This document shows, in pieces, positions 41,758 to 49,320 of a DNA stretch of 64,000 nucleotides. The notes under the pieces were generated by a model that had not been told where the DNA came from, did no database searches, and saw only the letters and a list, made by a program, of their open reading frames with translations. Positions within the stretch are counted from its first letter, which is position 1; the number at the start of each line of letters is the position of its first letter. The translations under genes and the position numbers were made by a program. Location: contig OY969712.1 in assembly GCA_963702105.1 (NCBI GenBank), positions 4,588,001 through 4,652,000 of the forward strand, read 5' to 3'. This DNA comes from ZC4RG20 sp963702105. Lineage in GTDB: Bacteria; Pseudomonadota; Gammaproteobacteria; Steroidobacterales; Rariloculaceae.

Positions 41758-42386
41758 TGCGCCGGAGCGGTCGGGCGCTCAGCCAGCTGCGCCCGCTCCT
41801 CGGGCGTCAACACGCGCGCTACGGCGAGCGGCCTCCCCGAAGCCGGGTCGAAGAACGCCGACTTGCGCTGCTCGCCGCGCAGCATCCGGCCGAGGAGCGT
41901 CGCGGCGAGGCGCAGGACCATGCCGAGCGTGAATCTTTCGGTGGCCGGCTCCGGCAGCGTGCCGCGGGCGAACTTGCCGAAAACGCGCCACTGCACCGGG
42001 CCGAGCGCGGCGTCGCGGCCGGTGCCGGGGACGCTCGAATCCACGAACGAAAGGATCAGGCCGACGAACGGGATCCGCCCCGTCGGCATCGTATTCGCGA
42101 TCGGTGTATTGCAGCAGGCGGCGTACCAGCGGAACGGGCCGCGCGGCGTGACGCGCACGCTCGCGAGCCGCTCGACGCCTTGGGTGATCTCGACGAGGGC
42201 CGGCGAGGTCTGGTAGATGTCGGTGCCGCCGTGCTCGTCGAGGAGCTCTGCCGGACGGCCGAGGAAGGCCGCGAACGCCTGGCAGTCGTCGCAGTAACAG
42301 ACGACGCGTTTTCCGGCGGCGGGCGAGGCGTGTAAGGCGCCGCGCACGGCTCCGCAACGACACGAAAGCGGCAGATCGGTTGACAT
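41754..42386 (-). CDS. DUF6151 family protein (GFA-like zinc fold)
   Basis: The 210-residue protein begins with L-S-C-R-C-G-A-V-R-G, then V-C-Y-C-D-D-C-Q-A-F-A near residue 30 and W-Y-A-A-C-C-N-T-P-I near 90. These paired cysteines are those of the glutathione-dependent formaldehyde-activating (GFA) zinc fold, to which DUF6151 is related. No function is established. It is cytoplasmic and monocistronic. It overlaps the convergent MFS gene by 3 bases at the stop codons. Confidence 0.8.
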   Translation of the reverse strand: MSTDLPLSCRCGAVRGALHASPAAGKRVVCYCDDCQAFAAFLGRPAELLDEHGGTDIYQTSPALVEITQGVERLASVRVTPRGPFRWYAACCNTPIANTMPTGRIPFVGLILSFVDSSVPGTGRDAALGPVQWRVFGKFARGTLPEPATERFTLGMVLRLAATLLGRMLRGEQRKSAFFDPASGRPLAVARVLTPEERAQLAERPTAPAH

Positions 42387-42670
42387 TCTGGCAGCCTCGC
42401 CGCCTGTGCGGCGGCCTAGCGTAGCATTAGCCGCCTCGCGAAACGACTTGCAGGCGCCGGCTTCCGACCTGTCCTCCGGCGGCCGCAGAGGGACAATGCG
42501 AAGCGAGCCCGTGCCGAAACGCTTCCTGGCTCAGCTCGCCTAGCCGTTTCGCGGCGCGCGCCGCGCGCCCCCCCCTTTACCCCAGCCGCAGCCGGAGTAA
42601 TCTTGGCCTTGCGAGGCGGACCGCCCGGCCGGCCGGCAGCGGTCGCGGCGCATTACTTACGAATTAAGCG

Positions 42671-42958
42671 ATGAACATGTACGGCAACAACATTTGGGTT
42701 CTCATTCCCATCGTCGCGATCGTCTGCGGGTTCCTGACCCAGTGGATGCGGATCAAGCACGGTTACCCGCTGCGGGATCGCGGTGCCCGGCGCCGGTATT
42801 CGGCCGATCTCGAGTCCGAGGTCGACGGGCTCACGAAGAAGATCGCGTCGCACGAGGCGACGATCGCGAAGCTCGAGGAGCGCGTGCGTGTGCTCGAGCG
42901 CATCGCGACGGACGCCTCGGCGCGACTCGGCGAGGAAATCGAGCGGCTCAGAGCCTAG
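42671..42958 (+). CDS. Small membrane protein with coiled-coil tail (PspB-like)
   Basis: The 95-residue protein has one membrane helix (NNIWVLIPIVAIVCGFL, residues 5-21), a basic stretch and a coiled coil from about residue 45 (D-L-E-S-E-V-D-G-L-T-K-K-I to the end) with regular heptads. The architecture is that of phage-shock protein B and of a common small envelope-stress protein. No pspA or pspC is nearby. The 284 bases upstream hold only small GC hairpins and no recognisable gene. The role is unknown; envelope sensing is plausible. Confidence 0.7.
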   Translation: MNMYGNNIWVLIPIVAIVCGFLTQWMRIKHGYPLRDRGARRRYSADLESEVDGLTKKIASHEATIAKLEERVRVLERIATDASARLGEEIERLRA

Positions 42959-42998
42959 GGGCACAGCCTCGAGGCGTGAGCGTTGCGCTGGGCGAGGC

Positions 42999-43778
42999 GT
43001 GAGAACGGTCACCGCAACCCGCTATGTGACGCCGCTGCGCGAGGGCGGCTCGCTGCCGGCCATCGTCGAGGCCGACGACGAAGGGCTCTATGTGCTCAAG
43101 TTCCGCGGTGCCGGTCAGGGGCCGAAAGTGCTCGTGGCCGAGCTCGTCGCCGGCGAGATCGCGCGCGCCGCCGGCCTGCCCGTGCCCGAGATCGTCTTCG
43201 TTGAGCTCGATCCCGACCTCGCGCGCACGGAGCCGGACCCTGAGATCCAGGACCTCATCAAGGCCAGTGCGGGGCTGAATCTCGCGCTCGACTATCTGCC
43301 TGGCTCCGTCACTTTCGACCCCGTGGCGACTACGCCCGACCCGGAGTTCGCCTCGGCCGTCGTGTGGTTCGACGCCTATGTCACGAACGTGGACCGCACG
43401 GCCCGCAACACCAACATCCTCGAGTGGCATCGGCGGCTCTGGCTCATCGATCACGGCGCAGCGCTGTATTTTCACCATGGCTGGGACGAGAACTTCGCCG
43501 CGCACAGCCGCACGCCGTTCGCGCGCGTCAAGGATCACGTGCTGCTCGAATTCGCGGCGGAGCTGGCCGAGGCCGACCGGCTCATGCGCACGCGTGTGAC
43601 GCCGGCCGTCATCGAGAACGCCGTCAAGCTCATCCCGGCGGGCTGGCTCGCGGAGGACTCGCCCGTGGGCGGCCGCGACCGGCAGCGGCGAGTCTACGCC
43701 GAGTACCTCACGGCGCGGCTCGAGGCGAGGCAGGTCTTTGTCGAGGAGGCGATCCGTGCGCGATCACTGCACGTATGA
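42999..43778 (+). CDS. HipA-like kinase (HipA_2 type)
   Basis: I start at GTG 42999 (VRTVTATRYVTPL). The 259-residue protein lacks the HipB-binding N-terminal domain of HipA but keeps the kinase core: Y-V-L-K-F near residue 33 (ATP lysine), the catalytic loop V-T-N-V-D-R-T-A-R-N-T-N near residue 127 (Asp base and Asn metal ligand) and L-I-D-H-G near 148 in place of DFG. It is therefore probably an active Ser/Thr-type kinase. It overlaps the next gene, a DUF3037-acetyltransferase fusion, by 23 bases. HipA_2 and DUF3037 genes are often adjacent, but no function for the pair is known to me. Confidence 0.82.
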   Translation: MRTVTATRYVTPLREGGSLPAIVEADDEGLYVLKFRGAGQGPKVLVAELVAGEIARAAGLPVPEIVFVELDPDLARTEPDPEIQDLIKASAGLNLALDYLPGSVTFDPVATTPDPEFASAVVWFDAYVTNVDRTARNTNILEWHRRLWLIDHGAALYFHHGWDENFAAHSRTPFARVKDHVLLEFAAELAEADRLMRTRVTPAVIENAVKLIPAGWLAEDSPVGGRDRQRRVYAEYLTARLEARQVFVEEAIRARSLHV

Positions 43779-44673
43779 CTACGCCGTCGTGCGCGTCGTG
43801 CCGAAGGTGGACCGCGGGGAGTTCGTCAACGTCGGGGTGATCCTGTCGTGCCCGGCGCTGGACTTTCTCGAAGCGCGAATCGACCTCGACGAGGCGCGGC
43901 TGCTCGGGCTGGATCCGACCGTCGACGTCGAGGCCGTGCGCATGCACCTCGAGTCGATTCCGGTGGTCTGTCGCGGCGGACGCCGCGCCGGCCCGCTCGG
44001 CAGGCTCACGCAGCGCGAGCGCTTCCACTGGCTCGTCGCGCCGCGCAGCACGATGGTCCAGACCTCGGCCGTGCATGCCGGGCGGTGCCAGGACCCCGAG
44101 GCCGCGCTGCAGCATCTGCTGCGCAGGATGGTCAGCGCGCCTGGCGCGCTCGAAGAGAGGACACCCCGTATGCTGATTCGTGAGGAGACGCCCGAGGACC
44201 GCGAAACGGTGGACGCCCTCATCGCGTCCGAGTTCGACACCGGCGCCGAGGCCGACTTCGTCGGGGCGCTGCGAGCGGGTCCACGGCCCGTCGTCTCGCT
44301 CGTGGCCGAGGAAGGCCGCGCCGTCGTCGGGCACGTCCTGCTCGCCCCCGCGCCGCTCGCGGGCGCGGCCGGCCCCGAGCTCATGGGGCTCGGCTGCCTG
44401 GCCGTGCTGCCCGAGCATCAGGGCCGCGGCATCGGCAGCGCGCTGCTTTCGGCCGCCCTCGACCGCTGCCGGGCGCTCGGCTTCGACGGCGTGGTCGCCC
44501 TCGGGCACGCGCGCTTCTATGCACGGTTCGGCTTCGGGCCGGCCGCGCGCTTCGGCCTACGCTTCCGCCACTCGGTGCCGGAGGAGGCGTTCCTCGCGAT
44601 CGAGCTCGTGCCCGGCGCGCTCGAGGGGCGCGGAGGCACCGTCGAGTATCTCTCGGCGCTGAGAAAGAAGTAG
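43756..44673 (+). CDS. DUF3037 domain fused in frame to a GNAT acetyltransferase
   Basis: GTG 43756 follows GAGGAGG. Residues 1-130 are a DUF3037 domain (YDYAVVRVVPKVDRGEFVNVGV). From residue 139 an YhbS-type GNAT domain follows without a stop: M-L-I-R-E-E-T-P-E-D, V-V-G-H-V-L-L near 195, L-G-C-L-A-V-L-P-E-H-Q-G-R-G-I-G-S-A-L-L near 213 (acetyl-CoA loop), F-Y-A-R-F-G-F near 255. At the junction an ATG at 44170 has AGAGAGG nine bases upstream, so the acetyltransferase may also be made alone, or two genes fused by loss of a stop. Overlap with the HipA-like kinase gene indicates joint expression. Confidence 0.8.
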   Translation: MRDHCTYDYAVVRVVPKVDRGEFVNVGVILSCPALDFLEARIDLDEARLLGLDPTVDVEAVRMHLESIPVVCRGGRRAGPLGRLTQRERFHWLVAPRSTMVQTSAVHAGRCQDPEAALQHLLRRMVSAPGALEERTPRMLIREETPEDRETVDALIASEFDTGAEADFVGALRAGPRPVVSLVAEEGRAVVGHVLLAPAPLAGAAGPELMGLGCLAVLPEHQGRGIGSALLSAALDRCRALGFDGVVALGHARFYARFGFGPAARFGLRFRHSVPEEAFLAIELVPGALEGRGGTVEYLSALRKK

Positions 44674-44693
44674 CGTTAAAAGAAGTAGCGTTA
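44664..44693. repeat. 15-bp tandem duplication over a stop codon
   Basis: AAAGAAGTAGCGTTA is repeated exactly twice (44664-44678, 44679-44693). The first copy holds the stop codon of the DUF3037-GNAT gene and the second repeats it in frame; the far end touches the stop of the convergent acetyltransferase gene. Confidence 0.9.
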
Positions 44694-45203
44694 CAACAGC
44701 AGCTGCCAATAACCCACGTCCACCCAGCGGCCCAGCTTGAAGCCCGCCTCGCGAAAGCGGCCGACCTCCTGGAAGCCGAACCGCTCGTGCAGCGCGATGC
44801 TGGCAGGGTTCGGCAGCGCAATGCAGCCGACGGCGGCATGCAGCCGCAGGCGTCGGAGCTCATCGATGAGCGGCCGATAGAGCGCCCCGCCGATTCCGCG
44901 TCCCCTCGATTCAGGGTGCAGGTAGACGGTCGTCTCGGCCGTAAAGCGGTACGAGGCACGCGCCTTCCAGAGACCGGCGTAGGCGAAGCCCACGACCGAG
45001 CCGCCGCTTTCCGCTACGAGCCAGGGGAAGCGCTCGAGCGTCTCCGCGATGCGCCGGCCCATTTCCTCGACCGTCACGGGCGTCTCTTCGAACGACACCA
45101 CCGTGCCGCGCACGTAATAGTCGTAGATTCCGCAAATCTGTTCGGCGTCCGTCCCTCGAACGGGGCGAACGAAGACGCCTTCGGGGTCGGCCGCGGCGAT
45201 CAT
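44691..45203 (-). CDS. GNAT acetyltransferase, phosphinothricin acetyltransferase-like
   Basis: I start at ATG 45203; a GTG lies one codon upstream. The 170-residue protein has the Pat/YncA pattern: V-R-P-V-R-G-T-D-A-E-Q-I-C-G-I-Y-D near residue 13, V-V-S-F-E-E-T-P near 35, L-V-A-E-S-G-G-S-V-V-G-F-A-Y near 60, V-Y-L-H-P-E-S-R-G-R-G-I-G near 92 (acetyl-CoA loop) and L-H-E-R-F-G-F-Q-E-V-G near 135, ending G-Y-W-Q-L-L-L. Such enzymes acetylate phosphinothricin or methionine sulfoximine-like amines. It is convergent with the DUF3037-GNAT gene. Confidence 0.87.
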   Translation of the reverse strand: MIAAADPEGVFVRPVRGTDAEQICGIYDYYVRGTVVSFEETPVTVEEMGRRIAETLERFPWLVAESGGSVVGFAYAGLWKARASYRFTAETTVYLHPESRGRGIGGALYRPLIDELRRLRLHAAVGCIALPNPASIALHERFGFQEVGRFREAGFKLGRWVDVGYWQLLL

Positions 45204-45525
45204 CACGACGAGGCCGAAGAGAGAGTCAGCACCCGCACGATCGTGTTCTCCCGCTGCACGGTCCCGACAGGGGGCCTGCCCGTCAGGGCCTGCGCCGTCC
45301 GCGCTATCTTAGAGGCTTCCAGCCGCGTTGCCGAGACGAAGCGGAAAACCGATCGCGGCGCTGGCCGAGAACTGGCGCCGCGTGGCGCGGGGCGCCCTCC
45401 CGTATGCAGGCGTGACCCAGCACACAGAACGGCCGAGGGGCCGCGCGTATTGTCCTTTGGGTTGAGCGGCTCGGCGTTTCGCGGTAAGAAGGCCCGCGAT
45501 GCGCCTTGATCACAGCGGGGGCAAC
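45204..45525. other. About 320 bases without a recognisable gene
   Basis: Between the divergent acetyltransferase and bactofilin genes I find no coding frame with family similarity and no strong palindrome. AAGAAGG at 45487-45493 precedes an ATG at 45499 that is in frame with bactofilin, so the last 30 bases may be coding. Confidence 0.45.
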
Positions 45526-46071
45526 ATGTTCGAAATCGGCAAGAAAGGCAGCGACAAGCGGGAGGATTCCATGGCACGCGACGAACACACTTCCACGACT
45601 TCGACCTTCGCGGACTCGGTGAAGCGCAACGCGCCATCGCGGGAGGCGGCCGTGATCGGCCCGTCGATCCGGATTGACGGCGATCTGCGCGGCGAAGAGG
45701 ACCTGCGCATCGAGGGCGAGGTCAAGGGCACGGTGCAGCTCAAGAACAATTCACTTCGCATAGGCAGCGAGGGCCGCGTGCGCGCGACGGTCTACGCTCA
45801 CTCGATCGACGTGGAAGGCCTCGTCGAGGGCGACCTTTTCGGCCTCGAGCGCGTCACGATCCACAAGAGTGCCCGGGTGCAGGGCAACATCACGTCGCCG
45901 CGCGTGAGTCTCGAGGACGGGGCCCAATTCAAGGGTTCGATCGAGATGGACAAGCAGGCCGTGGAGGCCGCGCTCGGCAAGGGCCGCGGCGGTAACGTCT
46001 CGCCCCTGGGCGGCTCGAAGGACGGCTCGGCGGGTTCGCGCCCGAACGCGGAAGCCGGCTCCACGGGCTGA
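45526..46071 (+). CDS. Bactofilin (polymer-forming cytoskeletal protein)
   Basis: Three in-frame ATG codons are possible (45499, 45526, 45571, the last with GGGAGG upstream). I prefer 45526 because it begins MFEIGKK, like the short membrane-targeting starts of other bactofilins. The 181-residue protein has the right-handed beta-helix domain from about residue 45: S-I-R-I-D-G-D-L-R-G-E-E-D-L-R-I-E-G-E-V-K-G, then repeats every 15-20 residues to N-I-T-S-P-R-V-S-L-E-D-G-A-Q-F-K-G-S-I. The tail is Gly/Ser-rich. Bactofilins polymerise without nucleotide and help shape the cell or place envelope enzymes. Confidence 0.88.
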   Translation: MFEIGKKGSDKREDSMARDEHTSTTSTFADSVKRNAPSREAAVIGPSIRIDGDLRGEEDLRIEGEVKGTVQLKNNSLRIGSEGRVRATVYAHSIDVEGLVEGDLFGLERVTIHKSARVQGNITSPRVSLEDGAQFKGSIEMDKQAVEAALGKGRGGNVSPLGGSKDGSAGSRPNAEAGSTG

Positions 46072-46160
46072 CCCTTTGCCGCCGTGTTTGCGGCGGCAAA
46101 GGTTGCGCGAAAGCTCCGGGCGGGCCCTGCGTCCGGAGCTTTTTCGGCTATGCTCCGTGC

Positions 46161-46511
46161 GTGGACATCTATCACATCTGGTGCAATCTCAAGTCCGGCA
46201 TCCGTGATACCGAGTTCGCGGCCCAGCTCGCCGCGTTTCTCGGGCGTCTCGAACGCGAGGGGCGCATCCAGGGCTATCGGATCACGCGCTGCAAGCTCGG
46301 GCTGCGTCCGCCCGCGCTGCGCGAGTTTCACATCACCGTCGAGTTCGACGACCTCGCACAGATGCAGAAGGCATTCGACGCGGCCTCCGCTCGCGCGGAC
46401 CCGATCGAAAGCCTGCATTCCGCCGTAAACTCGAAGGTGCAGGACGCGTTCTTTGCGCTGTACCGCGACTTCCCGGACGCGAACAGGGTCGAGGGGCAAG
46501 AGCGCTTCTAG
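46161..46511 (+). CDS. DUF6614 family protein
   Basis: The 116-residue protein starts at GTG 46161 and begins MDIYHIWCNLKSGIRD. It continues with F-L-G-R-L-E-R-E-G-R-I-Q-G-Y-R-I-T-R-C-K-L-G-L and R-E-F-H-I-T-V-E-F-D-D-L, a ferredoxin-like alpha/beta pattern resembling small dimeric barrel proteins. No catalytic residue stands out and no function is known. It lies 89 bases after bactofilin on the same strand and converges on ftsH. Confidence 0.75.
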   Translation: MDIYHIWCNLKSGIRDTEFAAQLAAFLGRLEREGRIQGYRITRCKLGLRPPALREFHITVEFDDLAQMQKAFDAASARADPIESLHSAVNSKVQDAFFALYRDFPDANRVEGQERF

Positions 46512-46530
46512 TGCGCCGCAGGGGCCTGTC

Positions 46531-46600
46531 GAAATCCGCGCCGGCTCGGACCGCGGCGCCTCAGAGAAATCCGCGCCGGCTCGGACCGCGGCGCCTCAGA
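46531..46600. repeat. 35-bp tandem duplication over the ftsH stop codon
   Basis: The unit beginning GAAATCCGCGCCGGCTCGG is present twice without mismatch (46531-46565 and 46566-46600). The second copy contains the stop codon and last codons of the ftsH-like gene; the first lies beyond it in the 84-base convergent gap. Confidence 0.9.
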
Positions 46601-48791
46601 GCGTTCCACCCGCGGCGCGGCGGACGTGCTCCTCCAGCGAGGGCGCCGCGTGCAGTCCCGTGACCGCGAGGATCTCGTGCTCGTCGAGCGTCTCGCGCTC
46701 GAGCAGGGCGGCGACGAGCGCATCGAGCGCGTCGCGGTGCGCCTCGAGCAGACGGCAGGCCTCGGTGTGGCTCTCGGAGATAATGCGGTGCACCTCGGCG
46801 TCGATGACGCGCGCCGTGGCCTCGCTGAACGGCTTGTCGCCCCCGTAACCACCTCGCGCGCCGAGGTAGGAATTCTGCTGCGGGGCGAGCTGCACGAGCC
46901 CGAGCTTCTCGCTCATGCCCCAGCGCGTGACCATGTTGCGGGCCAGCTCCGTGGCCTGGGAAATGTCGTTCTCGGCCCCCGTCGTGCGCGTGCCGTAGAT
47001 GATCTCCTCGGCGGCCCGGCCGCCCAGCATGCCGACGATGCGTGCGCGCAGGTAAGCCTCGGGGTAGTTATAGCGGTCGCTGTCCGGGCGTTGATACGTC
47101 ACGCCGAGCGCCTGCCCGCGCGGCACGATCGTGACCCGATGCACGGGGTCGGCGCCCGGCACGAGCAGGCCGAGGATCGCATGGCCGCTCTCGTGGTAGG
47201 CGATGCGCGCGCGGTCTTCCTCCGAGAGCAGTAAGGGCCGCTCCGGACCGAGCACGATCTTCTCGAGCGCATCGAGGAAGTCGCGCTGGTGCACGGCGCT
47301 CTCGTTGCGCCGCGCCGCGAGCAGCGCCGACTCGTTGACGAGATTGCGGATGTCTGCGCCCGAGAAGCCGGGCATCGACGCTGCGAGCTCGGCGAGGTTA
47401 ACGTCGTCCGCGAGCGGCGTGTGCCGCGTATGGATCCTCAGGATCTCCTCGCGGCCCTTCTTGTCGGGCAGGTTCACGACGACGCGCCGGTCGAACCTTC
47501 CGGGCCGGAGCAGCGCGCGGTCGAGCACGTCGGGCTGATTCGTGGCCGCAAGCACGATAATGCCCTCGCGGCCCGAGAACCCGTCCATCTCCGTGAGGAT
47601 CTGATTGAGCGTCTGCTCCTGCTCGCTCGACGCGCCGCCGGTCAAGATGCCGGCCCGCGCACGCCCGATCGCGTCGAGCTCGTCGATGAAGATGATGGCC
47701 CGCCCGCTGTCGCGCGCCTGCTTGAAGAGATCCCGCACGCGCGCGGCGCCGACGCCGACGATCATTTCGACGAACTCGGCTGCGCTCATGGAGAAGAACG
47801 GCACGCCTGCCTCGCCCGCGACGGCGCGCGCGAGCAGCGTCTTGCCCGTGCCCGGAGCGCCGATGAGCAGCACGCCTTTCGGCGCCGACCCGCCGAGACG
47901 CGTGTACTTCTCGGGCGACTTCAGGAAATCGACGATCTCGACGAGCTCATTCTCGACTTCGTCTATGCCGGCAACGTCGTCGAACGTCACGCGCGTATCG
48001 CGCTCCACGTCGTAGCGCTTGGCCTTGCTGCGGCCGATGCCCATGAGCCCGCCGCCGCCGAGACCGCCGCCCTTGCCGGCGCGCCGGAACATCCAGACGT
48101 AGAACGCGATGATCAGGATGGCCGGGCCGAAGCCGAAGATCAGGAGACTCCAGCCGGAGCTTTGGTTCATGGGCTGCGCGCTGATCTGCACGTTGTGGTC
48201 GAGGAGCAGCGCTTCCAAGTCCGGCCCGACGAAGCTCGGGATCGTCGTCTTGAACGTGAGCCCGGTGCGGGGCTGCGCACTTTTGCCGAAGGCGGCGGCG
48301 GCAGGCGCCTGCGGCGCGGCCGACCGCTGCGTTGCGGGGGCGTTGGCGTTGGCGCCACCGTTGGCGTTGCGGTTGGCGCCGCCGTCGGCAGGGGTGTTGG
48401 CGCCGCCGTTGGCCTTGGCAGCGGCATTGGGCGCGGCACCGGCGCTGCCGCCGGCGCTCGCGGCCGGCCGCGGCAGCGGGTAAGTGACGGGCTGGATGAA
48501 CCGGCCCTCGATGTTCTGGCCTTCGTTGTAGATCGAGGCGACGTTGTTCGCCGTCACCTGCGCCCGGAAGACCGTGTAGGGCACGGTCAGCGCGGCGTTG
48601 TGGCCGGGGAAGAGCCAACGCACGAGCAGGAAATTTACGAAGAGGATGAGCAGGAACCACAGCCACGTATTACGCGGCGGCATGCCGGGCTTACCCGCGC
48701 CGCCGGAGGTTCTGCCCGAGTTGCCGGGCGCGGACGGGCGGTCGCCGCCTGCCCGCCGATCCGGCGAGTTCTGGTCTTTTCTCGATATCAT
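46596..48791 (-). CDS. ftsH: FtsH-type ATP-dependent membrane metalloprotease with low-complexity insert
   Basis: I start at ATG 48791 (MISRKDQNSPDRR); the open frame allows 25 more codons. The 731-residue protein has an N-terminal membrane span (WLWFLLILFVNFLLVRWLF), a periplasmic domain, a second span near residue 215, then the AAA+ ATPase with G-A-P-G-T-G-K-T (Walker A), I-I-F-I-D-E-L-D-A-I-G (Walker B) and R-P-G-R-F-D-R, and the zinc protease with H-E-S-G-H. It degrades membrane and regulatory proteins. The periplasmic part holds about 50 residues of Ala/Asn/Gly repeats, absent from usual FtsH, and the N-terminus is longer. It is not beside rlmE or folP, so it may be a second copy. Confidence 0.9.
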   Translation of the reverse strand: MISRKDQNSPDRRAGGDRPSAPGNSGRTSGGAGKPGMPPRNTWLWFLLILFVNFLLVRWLFPGHNAALTVPYTVFRAQVTANNVASIYNEGQNIEGRFIQPVTYPLPRPAASAGGSAGAAPNAAAKANGGANTPADGGANRNANGGANANAPATQRSAAPQAPAAAAFGKSAQPRTGLTFKTTIPSFVGPDLEALLLDHNVQISAQPMNQSSGWSLLIFGFGPAILIIAFYVWMFRRAGKGGGLGGGGLMGIGRSKAKRYDVERDTRVTFDDVAGIDEVENELVEIVDFLKSPEKYTRLGGSAPKGVLLIGAPGTGKTLLARAVAGEAGVPFFSMSAAEFVEMIVGVGAARVRDLFKQARDSGRAIIFIDELDAIGRARAGILTGGASSEQEQTLNQILTEMDGFSGREGIIVLAATNQPDVLDRALLRPGRFDRRVVVNLPDKKGREEILRIHTRHTPLADDVNLAELAASMPGFSGADIRNLVNESALLAARRNESAVHQRDFLDALEKIVLGPERPLLLSEEDRARIAYHESGHAILGLLVPGADPVHRVTIVPRGQALGVTYQRPDSDRYNYPEAYLRARIVGMLGGRAAEEIIYGTRTTGAENDISQATELARNMVTRWGMSEKLGLVQLAPQQNSYLGARGGYGGDKPFSEATARVIDAEVHRIISESHTEACRLLEAHRDALDALVAALLERETLDEHEILAVTGLHAAPSLEEHVRRAAGGTL

Positions 48792-48864
48792 CCGTGGTTC
48801 TTTTCTCGGACCCAACGGCCCTGACCGCAGTCGCGTGATTAGAACAGGCAAGAATCGTACCGGC

Positions 48865-49320
48865 ATGGTCCGGCCGCCCGGCCGGCGGCAAGCGGATAAA
48901 TTGGGCGGGTGTGAGGTTCATCCGCGAGCACTGACGCGCGGGAAACTGACGGCCGGGACGAAGACCTTCGCACTTTTGTGCTTGCCGCCTCTGGCCGCCG
49001 CGATGCTCGCGGGCTGCGCCGCGACCGACCGTACCGTCTCGGCGGCGTGGTTCGCTTGTGAGGCGAGCGCGGAATGCACTTTGGTGAGGGACCGCGATTG
49101 CGACTTCGTGCCCATCAACGCGCAGCACGCGAAAGCGTTTCTGGCTGCGACGCTGCCGCGTCGGCGGCGGCGCAGAAAGCACTGCTCGCCGAGCTCCGTC
49201 GCCGACGACTACCTGCCGATCTGCGAGGCTGCGCGGTGCTCCGCGCAGCCCATCCGAGCGCGGCCGGATCCGGATTCGAACCCGCTCGCCGCCGCGCTGC
49301 GCGCGGGCGCACCGGATTAG
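48865..49320 (+). CDS. Small putative lipoprotein with conserved cysteines
   Basis: The start is uncertain: ATG 48865 or TTG 48901 both precede a signal sequence (KTFALLCLPPLAAAMLAGC) with lipobox L-A-G-C. With the ATG the product is 151 residues. The mature part has C-E-A-S-A-E-C-T-L-V-R-D-R-D-C-D-F-V-P-I-N-A-Q-H-A-K-A-F, an arginine run, then L-P-I-C-E-A-A-R-C. The spacing of cysteines suggests disulfides in the periplasm. A similar C-T-x-V-x-x-C pattern occurs in other small proteobacterial lipoproteins, but I cannot name the family. It is divergent from ftsH. Confidence 0.6.
   Translation: MVRPPGRRQADKLGGCEVHPRALTRGKLTAGTKTFALLCLPPLAAAMLAGCAATDRTVSAAWFACEASAECTLVRDRDCDFVPINAQHAKAFLAATLPRRRRRRKHCSPSSVADDYLPICEAARCSAQPIRARPDPDSNPLAAALRAGAPD

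Noticed and set aside
44170..44673. Separate acetyltransferase gene starting at ATG 44170
   Set aside because: No stop separates it from the DUF3037 part, so one fused gene is the simplest reading; the internal ribosome site is noted in that entry.
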